DNA of 64,000 bases from Tepidibacter mesophilus (GCF_002724055.1 NZ_BDQY01000002.1:1-64000), one strand, 5' to 3'. Counted from the stretch's first letter, positions 41,354 to 50,306 are shown. Notes: generated from the sequence alone by a model not told the origin. Program-made: numbers and translations.

Positions 41354-42073
41354 GTGGGACGTATAGGAAATATAATTAATAGAAAAGGTAAGCAAGATGC
41401 AAAAAGAGCTCAAGTTTTTACTAAGTACGCAAGACTTATAACTGTTGCAGCAAGACAAGGTGGAGCAGATCCTGAATATAATGCAACACTTAAAACAGCT
41501 ATAGATAAGGCTAAGGCTAATAATATGCCTAATGATAATATAGATAGAGCTGTTAAAAAAGGAGCTGGCGGGCTTGATGGAGACAACTATGAGGCTGTTG
41601 TATATGAAGGATATGGACCTGGTGGAGTAGCAGTTATAGTAGAAGCATTAACTGATAACAAGAACAGAACTGCTGGAAATGTAAGATATTATTTCGATAA
41701 AAACGGCGGAAATCTAGGAACTTCAGGGTGTGTTGGATTCATGTTTGATAGAAAAGGTCAAATAATGATAAGTAATGAAGGTATAGATGAAGAAGAGTTA
41801 ATGGATATAGCTTTAGAAGCTGGTGCTGAAGATTTCATAGTTGAAGAAGATGGATTTGAAGTTTTAACAGCTCCAGAAGATTTTAGTGCTGTAAGTGATG
41901 CATTAAAAGAAAAAGGATATGAGTTTATAGCAGCAGATGTAAAAATGCTTCCTCAAACTACTGCAAAGCTTGATACTGAAGACTTAGTTAAGTCTATGAA
42001 TAAGATGATAGATATGATGGAAGATGATGATGATATACAAGAAGTTTACCATAACTGGGAACTGGAAGAGTAA
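41354..42073 (+). CDS. yebC: YebC/PmpR-family protein
   Basis: A 239-aa cytoplasmic protein of the YebC/TACO1 family, implicated as a transcription factor and in translation of difficult sequences. Family signatures are [58 protein letters not shown] and [15 protein letters not shown]. The start is GTG 41354 behind AAGGAGTGAGA. Confidence 0.93.
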   Translation: MGRIGNIINRKGKQDAKRAQVFTKYARLITVAARQGGADPEYNATLKTAIDKAKANNMPNDNIDRAVKKGAGGLDGDNYEAVVYEGYGPGGVAVIVEALTDNKNRTAGNVRYYFDKNGGNLGTSGCVGFMFDRKGQIMISNEGIDEEELMDIALEAGAEDFIVEEDGFEVLTAPEDFSAVSDALKEKGYEFIAADVKMLPQTTAKLDTEDLVKSMNKMIDMMEDDDDIQEVYHNWELEE

Positions 42074-42296
42074 TCATTGAAATTTGAACGTTTATCAAGG
42101 TTTTTACGTGGGTTTGAATTAAGAATATACACAATGTATATCGCCTTTCTATATGGACATGTATCAAAATGTCTATGTAGGAGGGTGATTTTTTTGTATT
42201 TTTAAGTTTTTATGGATATCTAGATGTATATAATAATGTAGGGTTTAAAAGACCGTATCTATGGAGAAGCTTCCATAGAGAGGAGGCTATTAAATT

Positions 42297-42491
42297 ATGC
42301 ATGACGATAAAAAATTAAACATATTTATTCAAGGAATGGACTGTGCTATAGAGAGTATACAGATGTGCTTAGAGAAATACGATGAAGAGCTATCTGTAGA
42401 GGAAAAAATAGCATATAAGAAGTTGGTAGAAGGATATCAAGATACAAAATCGAATGTTGAGTCTAAAATATGTAATAAGGAAATCCAATAA
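42297..42491 (+). CDS. small 64-aa protein, unknown
   Basis: A soluble acidic helical protein of 64 aa with three Cys (DCAIESIQMC and a late C). No family recognised. ATG 42297 follows GAGGAGG, and a CTATGGA/TCCATAG hairpin lies just upstream of the site (about 42259-42278), which might affect translation. The rest of 42074-42296 is AT-rich with a second small hairpin (TGGACAT/ATGTCTA) and no other gene. A terminator follows at 42543. Confidence 0.65.
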   Translation: MHDDKKLNIFIQGMDCAIESIQMCLEKYDEELSVEEKIAYKKLVEGYQDTKSNVESKICNKEIQ

Positions 42492-42542
42492 ATGAGGATA
42501 GTATTAACAGATAAGTCTATTTTTTATTTTAAATATTTCTAG

Positions 42543-42577
42543 ACTGCTTGTCGAATTTATTTGACAAGCAGTTTTTA
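42543..42577 (+). terminator. Rho-independent terminator
   Basis: ACTGCTTGTC pairs with GACAAGCAGT around ten bases and is followed by TTTTTATTT. Confidence 0.88.
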
Positions 42578-42751
42578 TTTTGAAAATATTTATGATGTAA
42601 ACTATCTGAATAAATATTATGATGAAATATAAAAAATTACAAAAAATTGTCGTAAAATATAGAATTTTCTTAAATGTTGTTATATAATATATTAAATTAA
42701 AATTTATATATAATTTTAAAATAGGATTAAGATTTAAAGGAGGTAAATACT

Positions 42752-44077
42752 ATGATGGAAAAGAAATATGGCCTTTGGACCACTGTTGCTATGGTTATTG
42801 GTATAGTAATAGGGTCAGGAGTATTTTTTAAGGCAGATAATATTCTTATGGCTTCTGGAGGGAATGTAAAAACAGCTTTAATGGCTTGGTTAGTTGGAGC
42901 AATTTCTATGATTTTTGGAGCTTTGGTTTTTGCAGAGTGTTCTAATAGGTTTGAAAGATCTAACGGAATAGTTGACTATGCTGAGAGTATAGTTTCAGAA
43001 AAGTTTGCTTATTTAATAGGTTGGTTTAATGCAATTATTTATTATCCAGCATTAGCTGCCGTACTAGCATGGGTAGCTGCTAATTATACTGCTATTTTAT
43101 TTAATAAAGAGGGTAACTTTGTATGGATTGTGTCTGCTATATATATGATAGGGATATATGCTATGAACTATTTATCGCCTATATTATCAGGTAAGTTCCA
43201 AGTCGCGTCAACGGCAATCAAAGTAGTTCCTTTAATTGTTATAGCAATGGTTGGTATATTTCAGGGAGTTAATAATGGAATCTTGCTTGAAAACTTTACT
43301 AAAGCTACAGGTGCTGTGGGTGGAGGAAATGGATTTGCAGCTGCTGTACTTGGAACTGCGTTTGCATATGAAGGATGGATTATTGCAACAACAATCAATG
43401 GAGAGATAAAGGATTCTAAAAAGACTCTTCCTAAAGCTCTTATATTCGGAAGTTCAGCTATAGTGGTTATATATATTTCATATTTCCTTGGTATAGTTGG
43501 AATTATTCCAGCTGAGACTATTTTACAACAAGGAGACAATGCTGTTAATCTTGCTGCTAGTGTTGTATTTGGAAGTTTAGGAGCATCTGTTCTTACTACA
43601 TTTATAATAGTATCTTGTTTAGGTACTCTTAATGGACTTATACTTGGAGGTTCCCGTTCTTTTTATTCATTAGCCATTCGAGGGCAAGGTATAAAGCCTG
43701 AAATTTTTTCTAAAGTAGATAGTAAAACTAATATGCCTACTAATTCAGCTATGGCAAGTTTTGGCTTGATTTGTGTATATTTAGTAGTTTGGTATATGAA
43801 TTTTGCAGGATTATTCCCTGGTGAAATGTTCATAGATGTTTCGGAATTACCGATAGCTTTAATTTATGCATTTTATATTGTTATTTATGTTGCATTTATG
43901 ATTAAAATGAATGACTTATCCACTATTAAAAGGATTATTATTCCTATACTTGCACTTATGGGGGCTTTGATAGTTGTTTATGGTGGGATTTCTAAGCCTT
44001 CTGTAAAAGTTGATTTAGGTATTTCTGCTATTGTATTTCTTTCAGGTTTATTATTTTATAGAAAAGAAGTAAAATAA
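42752..44077 (+). CDS. APC-family amino acid permease
   Basis: A 441-aa inner-membrane amino acid transporter with about twelve helices. GIVIGSGVFFKADNIL (helix 1 substrate site, about 17-32), EGWIIATTINGEIKDSKKTLPKAL and helix-8 residues fit the APC superfamily, closest in appearance to the basic/polyamine or serine/threonine exchange subgroup. Exact substrate is unknown. The start ATG follows AAAGGAGGTAAATACT. It is monocistronic with terminator 44134-44167. Confidence 0.88.
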   Translation: MMEKKYGLWTTVAMVIGIVIGSGVFFKADNILMASGGNVKTALMAWLVGAISMIFGALVFAECSNRFERSNGIVDYAESIVSEKFAYLIGWFNAIIYYPALAAVLAWVAANYTAILFNKEGNFVWIVSAIYMIGIYAMNYLSPILSGKFQVASTAIKVVPLIVIAMVGIFQGVNNGILLENFTKATGAVGGGNGFAAAVLGTAFAYEGWIIATTINGEIKDSKKTLPKALIFGSSAIVVIYISYFLGIVGIIPAETILQQGDNAVNLAASVVFGSLGASVLTTFIIVSCLGTLNGLILGGSRSFYSLAIRGQGIKPEIFSKVDSKTNMPTNSAMASFGLICVYLVVWYMNFAGLFPGEMFIDVSELPIALIYAFYIVIYVAFMIKMNDLSTIKRIIIPILALMGALIVVYGGISKPSVKVDLGISAIVFLSGLLFYRKEVK

Positions 44078-44133
44078 AGATTACATTAATCTTTAAAGGA
44101 GTATATTTTATAAAATTATAGATGTTAAATATG

Positions 44134-44167
44134 ATGATTTCTGTATTAAACAGAGATCATTTTTTTT
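44134..44167 (+). terminator. Rho-independent terminator
   Basis: ATGATTTCTGT pairs with ACAGAGATCAT (one mismatch) around five bases, followed by seven or more T. Confidence 0.85.
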
Positions 44168-44375
44168 ATAGTTATATGCATAGATAGCAATATAGAAATT
44201 AAAAATAATTGTAAAAAAATGAAAAATATTATACAATATTTAGTGATGATTAGGGTGTTTTGATGGTGTAGTAAAGCTTAATTATGGCATTAAGTTTTAT
44301 GTAATAGCTAATATATAAAATAGAGATAGTTTACTTGAAATTTGAGGTAAAAATATATAAATAGGGAAGTGTAAG

Positions 44376-44543
44376 ATGAAATTAAATAAAAGAGAATTAG
44401 ATTTAATATCACTTAGTCTATTTAGATTAACAATAGAGAAGAAAGCATTACTAGGTGATAGAAATGATAAAGATATAATTGAAACTATAGAAGAATTAAA
44501 GAAATTAAGTTCTAAAATTGATGCTGAAAGATTTTTAAAATAA
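44376..44543 (+). CDS. small 55-aa helical protein, unknown
   Basis: A 55-aa charged protein (MKLNKRELDLISLSLFRLTI...) predicted to form two helices, without Cys or membrane segment. ATG 44376 follows AGGGAAGTGTAAG. The shape, a short helical hairpin with many Lys and Glu, resembles small cytosolic partner proteins, but no family can be named. The preceding 44168-44375 is AT-rich and shows nothing else. A 42-bp palindrome follows. Confidence 0.55.
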   Translation: MKLNKRELDLISLSLFRLTIEKKALLGDRNDKDIIETIEELKKLSSKIDAERFLK

Positions 44544-44607
44544 TGTTTATTTTAAAAACTAATATAAATATTGAGTACGAGAATAAAATTTAACTAAATT
44601 AAAAATA

Positions 44608-44649
44608 ATATAAAAATAAGAGTTTGAATTCAAACTCTTATTTTTATAT
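44608..44649. terminator. 42-bp perfect palindrome, terminator
   Basis: ATAATAAAAATAAG-type flank around AGTTTGAATTCAAACT gives exact self-complementarity from 44608 to 44649 with no loop; the T-rich right arm makes a plausible terminator for the 55-aa gene. Confidence 0.8.
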
Positions 44650-44689
44650 ATAGAATAGTAGAAACTAAATTTTGTTTGGAGGAAAACCT

Positions 44690-45100
44690 ATGAATATTAT
44701 AGCCGTGTGGGGTGAAGTTATTAAGAATAGTAATAAATTAAGAGCAAGTATAAAAAATATAGATATAAAACAATATGATTTGAATAATCTATCAAGATAT
44801 TGCCAAGCGTATTTTGATAATACTAAAAAATTTAGAAGTTTAATATCAGATAAAAACCATAGTACGACTCATAAAATATATAATGCATATCTAGAAGCTA
44901 ATTTTGGAATTGTAGCTACTGAATTTATGAACCTTAAAGAGAAAGATATCGATGTATATAATGATTTAATAAATACCATGGATTATCTTGATATAAAAGA
45001 ATTAGTATATTACAATGAAAAACTTATAGAAGATTATACACCATATGATATTCATATATTAAAAGGTAAAAAAGATGAAGAATATAATGGGTGGTACTAG
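44690..45100 (+). CDS. 136-aa protein, unknown
   Basis: A soluble, Asn/Tyr-rich, mostly helical protein of 136 aa starting MNIIAVWGEVIKNSN. No recognised family or motif. ATG 44690 follows TTTGGAGGAAAACCT, a strong site, so it is very likely translated; the longer frame from 44672 includes the site itself. Converges on the SIMPL-domain gene with only 4 bp between stops. Confidence 0.65.
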   Translation: MNIIAVWGEVIKNSNKLRASIKNIDIKQYDLNNLSRYCQAYFDNTKKFRSLISDKNHSTTHKIYNAYLEANFGIVATEFMNLKEKDIDVYNDLINTMDYLDIKELVYYNEKLIEDYTPYDIHILKGKKDEEYNGWY

Positions 45101-45104
45101 ATTT

Positions 45105-45788
45105 TTAGATTATTTCAAATGTAGCATTTACTTGTGCAGAAATTTCAATAAGTCCACTTTGAATAGGTGGGGCATTATTTTTATATGCATAATTTGTAGG
45201 ATATACTTGAGATTGACCAAATGATGTTTCTTTTATACTTAAAGGAATATTATTAACCTTTGTACTTAAGGAACTTGCTACATTATTTGCTTTTCTTACA
45301 GAGTCTTTAACCGCTAAATCTAAGGTTTTATCATAATAGTATTTTTCATTAGACAAGCTAAAGGTTACTCCACCTTCTATGTTAGCTCCGTTTCTAATTG
45401 ATACATCGTAAACCTCTCCTACTTGATTTATATCTTTTATTGTTACTTGAAGAATATGTTTTACTTCATAGTTTCTAAATTTTTGTTTCCCATTTATATA
45501 ATCGTAGTTTATATTTACTGAATAATTTATAGTCTGTATATCCTCATTTTCTATTCCTATGTTGTTTAAAGCCTTGATTACGTTGTTTGACTGTTTTGTA
45601 TTTTCAGCTTGTGCTCTTTGTAGGTCCTTATCTTGGGTTACAACTCCTATTATTACTGTTGCTACATCTGGGGGCACTTGTATAGATCCGGTTCCTACAA
45701 CTGATATTGTTTTATGATTTTTAGTTTGATTCTCATCATTTCTATTCACTGAGGGTCTTTTATTGTATGAAGGGGGATATGGAATCAT
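45105..45788 (-). CDS. SIMPL-domain (DUF541) protein
   Basis: A 227-aa protein of the DUF541/SIMPL family: TISVVGTGSIQVPPDVATVIIGVV near the start, ALNNIGIENEDIQTINYSV, and the C-terminal GLIEISAQVNATFEI. Most relatives are exported, but no signal peptide is visible here (the N terminus is Pro/Asn-rich and polar), so the location is uncertain. Related proteins have been linked to stress responses and surface structures. ATG 45788 follows AAAAGGAGGTTTCTG. Confidence 0.85.
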   Translation of the reverse strand: MIPYPPSYNKRPSVNRNDENQTKNHKTISVVGTGSIQVPPDVATVIIGVVTQDKDLQRAQAENTKQSNNVIKALNNIGIENEDIQTINYSVNINYDYINGKQKFRNYEVKHILQVTIKDINQVGEVYDVSIRNGANIEGGVTFSLSNEKYYYDKTLDLAVKDSVRKANNVASSLSTKVNNIPLSIKETSFGQSQVYPTNYAYKNNAPPIQSGLIEISAQVNATFEII

Positions 45789-45940
45789 CAGAAACCTCCT
45801 TTTAAAAATTTTAATCTGAATACTTCTATGGTATGAATAAGAGTTAAAAATTGTGAATGGAATTTATTTCAATACATAGAATTTATATTCATATCATATT
45901 TTATGATTTTGTTATAGAATATATTTATTACATATTAAAA

Positions 45941-45966
45941 TGAAACTTTTTCGATTAAAAGTCGTC
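45941..45966 (+). promoter_or_regulatory. ECF-type autoregulatory promoter
   Basis: TGAAAC (45941-45946), 16 nt, then CGTC (45963-45966) matches SigW-like ECF promoters (TGAAAC-N16-CGTA). It lies 42 nt before the start of an ECF sigma factor gene, so the sigma factor probably drives its own operon. Confidence 0.75.
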
Positions 45967-46007
45967 TAATAAATACAAGGGGCTTTTAAGTTTAAGGAGG
46001 GTAGGAC

Positions 46008-46577
46008 TTGGGTTTGAATGAAAATGAATTAATTAAAAGATGCATAGATGGGGATGTTGATGCGTTTGAAACACTTATAGATGAATATAAGCAGACTTCT
46101 TATAATATAGCCTTAGGAATCGTAAAAGATCCTGATGATGCTATGGATATATCACAAGAAGCCCTGATTAAGGTATACAGGTATATGAAAAATTTTAATC
46201 AGAAATCCTCTTTTTCAACGTGGCTATATAGAATAGTTATGAATACTTGCCTAGATTATATTAAGAAGAATGATAAGAACAAGGTGATACCGATAAATGA
46301 AGATATTATAAATAAACAAGATACTCATATAGAGAGTAACCCAGAAAGAATACTAGATAAAAAAATAGAAACTCAACAAATACGGGATGCAATAGATAAA
46401 TTATCATCTATTCAAAAAACAGCAATCATACTAAGAGATATACAAGGTTTTAGTTATGAAGAAATAGCTAATATAACAGATTCTTCTCTTGGAACTGTTA
46501 AATCTAGGATTAGACGAGGTCGGGAAAATCTAAAAGAGATATTAAAAGAAAGTATGAAGGAAGAAAGCTTTATATAA
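46008..46577 (+). CDS. ECF RNA polymerase sigma factor (SigW-like)
   Basis: A 189-aa extracytoplasmic-function sigma factor. Region 2 (DEYKQTSYNIALGIVKDPDDAMDISQEALIKVY, key DISQEA near 48-53) binds -10 DNA, and region 4 (GFSYEEIANITDSSLGTVKSRIRRGRENL, about 145-175) binds -35 DNA. It is followed 17 nt later by its anti-sigma factor. TTG 46008 is spaced 7 nt from AGGAGGG. It is expected to answer envelope stress. Confidence 0.95.
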   Translation: MGLNENELIKRCIDGDVDAFETLIDEYKQTSYNIALGIVKDPDDAMDISQEALIKVYRYMKNFNQKSSFSTWLYRIVMNTCLDYIKKNDKNKVIPINEDIINKQDTHIESNPERILDKKIETQQIRDAIDKLSSIQKTAIILRDIQGFSYEEIANITDSSLGTVKSRIRRGRENLKEILKESMKEESFI

Positions 46578-46594
46578 ATGAAAGGAGAAATCGC

Positions 46595-47551
46595 ATGAAC
46601 TGTGATAAATTCAGAGAAAATATTTCTTATTACATAGATGATATTTTAGATGGTAATGATAAACTTGAATTTGAAAATCATATGAATAGTTGCAAACAGT
46701 GCAAATGTGAGTATAAACAAATGATTGTTTTAATAGATAGCTTAAATAATATTGAGCAGGTTGCTTTGCCTGAGAATTATGATGAAGCATTAAGAAAAAG
46801 GTTAAATAATGAGGGGTTGAAAATAAAAAGAAAATGGAGCAAATATATGTATATTGCTGCATCTTTGGCTATAGTATTTTTTAGTGTACAAAATATTAAT
46901 AAATTAAATATGATGGATATTGAACAAAATACTAACATACAAATTAATGAAACTGTTAATAATGAAGAGGTTCAGCAAACTTCTACTGAAAATATTGACT
47001 CCAAAAATTCTGGTAAAAATAATGATATAGATAAACCAAAGGAAGTATCTAAGATTTCTGATAATGAAAAAGTTAATAAAATTTCACCTAAGAAAAAAGA
47101 AATTACATCTAATTATAGTATGGATATAAAACCTTCTATACAAAACGAAGAAAGTACTCGAAATATTCAAACTGTTAAAACAGAAGAAAAGGATAATAAT
47201 ATAATGAGTATTCAAATGAATTCAGATGAACCTTTAAAACAAAAAACTAGAAGTATAGCTCAATTTAATCTAAACAATGAATATCAAAAAAATGTTAAGG
47301 TAGGAGATGATTTTGATATTATATTACAAAATCCAAAGGAAACCAGTTATTCTATGGTATGTGATGATGAGGATGCTTTAATTGAAATAGTATCTCAGAG
47401 TGTTTCTGAAGATGAAGAAACTTATTCGTATGAATGGAAGTTTAAAGCTATCAAAGAAGGTACGATTAATATAAGATATATACTTCATGATAAGACTGAT
47501 AAAAATAATGTTTATAATGAAGTTGTTTATGAGATAAATATACAGGAATAA
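46595..47551 (+). CDS. anti-sigma factor: zinc-finger, one TM, extracytoplasmic chagasin-like domain
   Basis: Holds the ECF sigma factor inactive at the membrane. The cytoplasmic N terminus has a zf-HC2 (ZAS) motif (CDKF...HMNSCKQC, about 2-35), then a transmembrane helix near 82-98, then a long disordered Lys/Asn-rich stalk (about 100-215) and a C-terminal domain (about 228-318). The last domain (VGDDFDIILQNPKE..YSMV, then EWKFKAIKEGTINIRYIL) resembles the chagasin-type (I42) beta-sandwich, by inference only. Such a domain could sense or protect against a protease. ATG 46595 follows GAAAGGAGAAATCGC. Confidence 0.85.
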   Translation: MNCDKFRENISYYIDDILDGNDKLEFENHMNSCKQCKCEYKQMIVLIDSLNNIEQVALPENYDEALRKRLNNEGLKIKRKWSKYMYIAASLAIVFFSVQNINKLNMMDIEQNTNIQINETVNNEEVQQTSTENIDSKNSGKNNDIDKPKEVSKISDNEKVNKISPKKKEITSNYSMDIKPSIQNEESTRNIQTVKTEEKDNNIMSIQMNSDEPLKQKTRSIAQFNLNNEYQKNVKVGDDFDIILQNPKETSYSMVCDDEDALIEIVSQSVSEDEETYSYEWKFKAIKEGTINIRYILHDKTDKNNVYNEVVYEINIQE

Positions 47552-47595
47552 ACGGATTTGAACTATGGTCTTGATTTGCTAATTATTAAATAGAA

Positions 47596-47611
47596 GGGTC
47601 TGTCTCAAAAT
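47596..47611 (+). repeat. half-site of palindromic element at a deletion-like junction
   Basis: GGGTCTGTCTCAAAAT matches, with one inserted base, the inverse of the right arm at 48920-48939 (GGGCTGTCTCAAAATGATTT) and resembles the arms at 1112-1165. It directly precedes the point where the truncated SLH gene begins. Confidence 0.5.
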
Positions 47612-48817
47612 AGAAAAACAACATGGCAGGCTCGTTTTAATAAAAATGATTTTGATGAAACTTATGGTGGGGGGAAAATAATAATAGATGCGCTTACTAA
47701 AGAGGTTATATATTTGGATTTATATGATTTTGAACAAGGTAAAAATATTAATCCAAAATTAACTTGGGAAGAAGGATATGATAAAGCAGTAAATATAATA
47801 AAGAATTATTACCCTAATAAAATAATGGATATATATACAAAACAAAATTATGTAGAAACTTATTTTTATGATGAAAGTGGAAATAAAGTATACCCTTTAG
47901 ACTATGAATATAAATTTTATAGATTAGTAAATGGAATAAAATATGAAGATAATGGGATAAGTGTGAATATAAATGTTAAAACTGGAGAAATAAATAGCAT
48001 AGAATATAATTGGAATGAAGATATTGATTTTTCAAGTAATGGCAGAATAATAGATAAAGATAAAGCTAAGGATATATATTTTGATAATCATAATATTAAA
48101 CTTAAGTATGAAAGAATTAGATATGATAAAAAAATAGGAAGTAAAGGAAACGTAACTTTATTATATGATTTAGAGCCATTAAAAGGAAAATATGATTTTT
48201 ATAGTTTAGATGCAATTAGTGGAAAATTTATAGATTATGATGGAAACGAAATGATTAAAGAAGAGAATAATTGCAAGGATAAAATAGAAGGACACTGGGC
48301 AGAGAAAGAACTTAGTATACTTAATGACAGTGGTATAATAAATCTTAATAAGTTTGAGGATAATAAAGAAATTATAAAAATGGATGCAGTAAAAATGCTT
48401 GTAAATTCAAGAGGATATTATCCAAATTATTCAGATGAAAATATTGAACTTAAATTTAAAGATATACCAAAGGACAGTAAGGACTATTATTATATACAAT
48501 TAGCTGTAGAATATAATTTGATAGAGAACAAAGAAGAAAACTTCAACCCAAATGATAAAGTAACTAGAGAAGAAATGGCTAAAATGATTGTAAAGCTTAT
48601 AGATAAAGATAAAATGGCAAATATGAAAGGTATATACTCACTTGGATTCAAAGATGAGCAAAATATAGGAGGAAATTATACAGGATATGTAGCTACATGC
48701 AAAGGCCTTGGAATAATTAGTGGAAATGATGGGAACTTTAGACCAAAAGATAATGCAACTATGATTGAAATGGCTATATCTATTTATAAAGCTCTTTCAA
48801 ATACAAATATAAGATAA
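47612..48817 (+). pseudogene. 5'-truncated SLH-domain surface protein (YcdB-like repeat)
   Basis: The open frame runs from 47594 without a plausible start: TTG 47714 has no ribosome binding site and no signal peptide follows. From about 47621 the translation reads as the end of one YcdB-like domain (GGGKIIIDALTKEVIYLDL) and a complete second one (NPKLTWEEGYDKAVNIIKNYYP...VNVKTGEIN-like). Three S-layer homology repeats then follow (GHWAEKELSILNDSGI; YYIQLAVEYNLIENKE...TREEMAKMI; YVATCKGLGIISGNDGNFRPKDNAT). An intact relative would be exported and bound to cell-wall polymers by the SLH repeats. The 5' half was probably lost by a deletion at the palindromic half-site. A terminator remains at 48824. 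Confidence 0.75.
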
Positions 48818-48823
48818 GTTTTT

Positions 48824-48862
48824 AGTCTCAATATTGTTATTATACAATACTGGGACTTTTGT
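48824..48862 (+). terminator. Rho-independent terminator
   Basis: AGTCTCA-TATTGT pairs with ACAATA-TGGGACT (one G-U and one mismatch), then TTTTGTTTT. Confidence 0.7.
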
Positions 48863-48894
48863 TTTGCATATAAATAATAGAGTCTAGTGAAAAA

Positions 48895-48939
48895 GAACTG
48901 CCTTTTCCAATGATTTATTAAATCATTTTGAGACAGCCC
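48895..48939. repeat. imperfect palindromic element, bidirectional terminator
   Basis: GAACTGCCTTTTCCAATGATTTA folds on TAAATCATTTTGAGACAGCCC with a short bulge. It shares ATGATTT and GACAG/CTGTC blocks with 1112-1165 and with the half-site at 47596. It lies between the convergent SLH remnant and the ferredoxin-like gene. Confidence 0.55.
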
Positions 48940-48948
48940 TTTTTAGGA

Positions 48949-49434
48949 TTATTTTTTTATTTGTTTATCTATTAATCCAGTAGCATGACCCATAGGACAT
49001 ACTTGGCACCAACTTCTTGGTTTAAACACTACACCCATTATAATACCCACTAAAAGAGAGGCCATCATAAATCTGAAGATTGAAAAACCTATTTTTCTTA
49101 TATCAAGACCTGCATGTATTAATGATATAGTAAGCATTATAAACATTAAGCTAAGTAACGTATTTTTTATAGTTTTACTTTTGAATGATTTAGGTAAATT
49201 ATTTTTAAGGCTTATACTGTTTAAAAATTTACCTAACAATGAGCCACGAGGGCAGTAGTGAGAACAATGAACCTTACCTCTTCCTTTAATAGCATGATAC
49301 ATTGGGACTGTCATGCAAATAAATCCTAAAATTCCGAACCTGATATCCAAAATTGATAATGTAATAAATAAAATCATAAAAATCCATGACCAATTCATAT
49401 GTGATTTTTTATTTTTTTTAATAGTTTTTTTCAT
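48949..49434 (-). CDS. membrane 4Fe-4S-type protein (NapH-like, half size)
   Basis: A 161-aa protein with three to four helices and two Cys motifs on the same side of the membrane: CSHYCPRGSLLG (near residue 57) and CQVCPMGHATG (near 145). This CxxxCP repeat is the signature of NapH/RnfB-like polyferredoxin membrane proteins that pass electrons; the second copy has CxxCP. It lacks the extra ferredoxin domain of NapH. The promoter contains an operator-like repeat over the -10. The partner oxidoreductase is unknown. Confidence 0.8.
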   Translation of the reverse strand: MKKTIKKNKKSHMNWSWIFMILFITLSILDIRFGILGFICMTVPMYHAIKGRGKVHCSHYCPRGSLLGKFLNSISLKNNLPKSFKSKTIKNTLLSLMFIMLTISLIHAGLDIRKIGFSIFRFMMASLLVGIIMGVVFKPRSWCQVCPMGHATGLIDKQIKK

Positions 49435-49468
49435 TATACAAACCTCCTTAAAACTTATAAAATGTTAT

Positions 49469-49503
49469 ATCTATATATTACGATATATAGATGGTATTGT
49501 CAA
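49469..49503 (-). promoter_or_regulatory. sigma-A promoter with inverted-repeat operator over the -10
   Basis: On the minus strand TTGACA (49503-49498), 17 nt and TAATAT (49480-49475) form a good promoter for the 4Fe-4S membrane protein. The inverted repeat ATCTATATA/TATATAGAT (49469-49492) covers the -10 and part of the spacer, typical of a repressor operator. No repressor gene is adjacent. Confidence 0.6.
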
Positions 49504-49594
49504 TAGCTATTCTAGAATATTTATAAAGAAAGCACGCATTTTAAATGGAGGATATATACTATATAAGAGCAATTTAATTATAAGAGGTGATGGT

Positions 49595-50275
49595 ATGGAG
49601 TATATACAAGCTAAAAAGTATGATTTTGAAGATATAAATGGAATAACTTTGAATCAACTAAATCAGCATTATAAATTATATGAAGGTTATGTTAGTAAGG
49701 TAAATGAAATATGGACTATATTAGATGAAAACAAATTATATGAAAATCCTAATACTACTTATAGCAAGACAAGAAGTTTGATGCTTGGGCAAAGCTACGC
49801 TGTTGATGGAGTTAAGCTACATGAACTGTATTTTTCTAATTTAGGCGGAGGAAACAATATGCCTTATGGAGATATACTTAATAAAATACAAAAAAAATAT
49901 GGAACATATGAATTTTTTAAAAAAAGATTTAAAAATATAGGTTTATCTATGAGGGGATGGGTAGTATTATCTATTGATTCGTTAGATGATAGTCTGCATA
50001 TATATGGGCTTGATGCACATGATGTAGGAACGGTACTGATGTCTTATCCGCTTCTTGTCATGGATGTATATGAACATGCTTATATGATTGATTTTGGTAT
50101 AGATAGAAATAAATATATAGATGTTTTTATTGATAATATAAATTGGGATATAGTAAATGAAAGATTTATAAATTATAAAAATATGAATAAAGATTTTTCT
50201 AGAAAATATAGGTCTGCTTGTGATGAAATTAATATAGATAAAATGTATTGTTGGGCTGATTATTGTAAAGACTAA
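49595..50275 (+). CDS. Fe/Mn superoxide dismutase-like protein
   Basis: A 226-aa protein of the Fe/Mn-SOD fold. The four metal ligands appear kept: His in NQHYKLYEGYV, His in KLHELYFSNLGG, Asp in VMDVYEHAYMIDFG and His in the same EHAY. However the usual catalytic-pocket Trp before EHAY is Tyr, and the N-terminal helical hairpin is shorter, so it is a divergent member found in clostridia whose activity is unproven. ATG 49595 follows AAGAGGTGATGGT; upstream in-frame codons from 49313 run antisense to another gene. Confidence 0.82.
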   Translation: MEYIQAKKYDFEDINGITLNQLNQHYKLYEGYVSKVNEIWTILDENKLYENPNTTYSKTRSLMLGQSYAVDGVKLHELYFSNLGGGNNMPYGDILNKIQKKYGTYEFFKKRFKNIGLSMRGWVVLSIDSLDDSLHIYGLDAHDVGTVLMSYPLLVMDVYEHAYMIDFGIDRNKYIDVFIDNINWDIVNERFINYKNMNKDFSRKYRSACDEINIDKMYCWADYCKD

Positions 50276-50306
50276 AAAAACTATGATTTTTAATCATAGT
50301 TTTTTA
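50275..50306 (+). terminator. Rho-independent terminator
   Basis: AAAAAACTATGATT pairs with AATCATAGTTTTTT around a short T-rich loop. Confidence 0.88.

Noticed and set aside
42180-42206. AGGAGGGTGA followed by TTG and a stop after three codons
   Set aside because: No meaningful peptide; perhaps the remnant of a gene start in the gap after yebC.
47714-48817. SLH protein as an intact gene starting at TTG
   Set aside because: No ribosome binding site, no signal peptide, and homologous sequence continues upstream of this codon, so it was called a pseudogene.
49313-49594. Longer N terminus for the SOD-like protein
   Set aside because: The extension is antisense to the 4Fe-4S membrane gene and its promoter; ATG 49595 has a good site.
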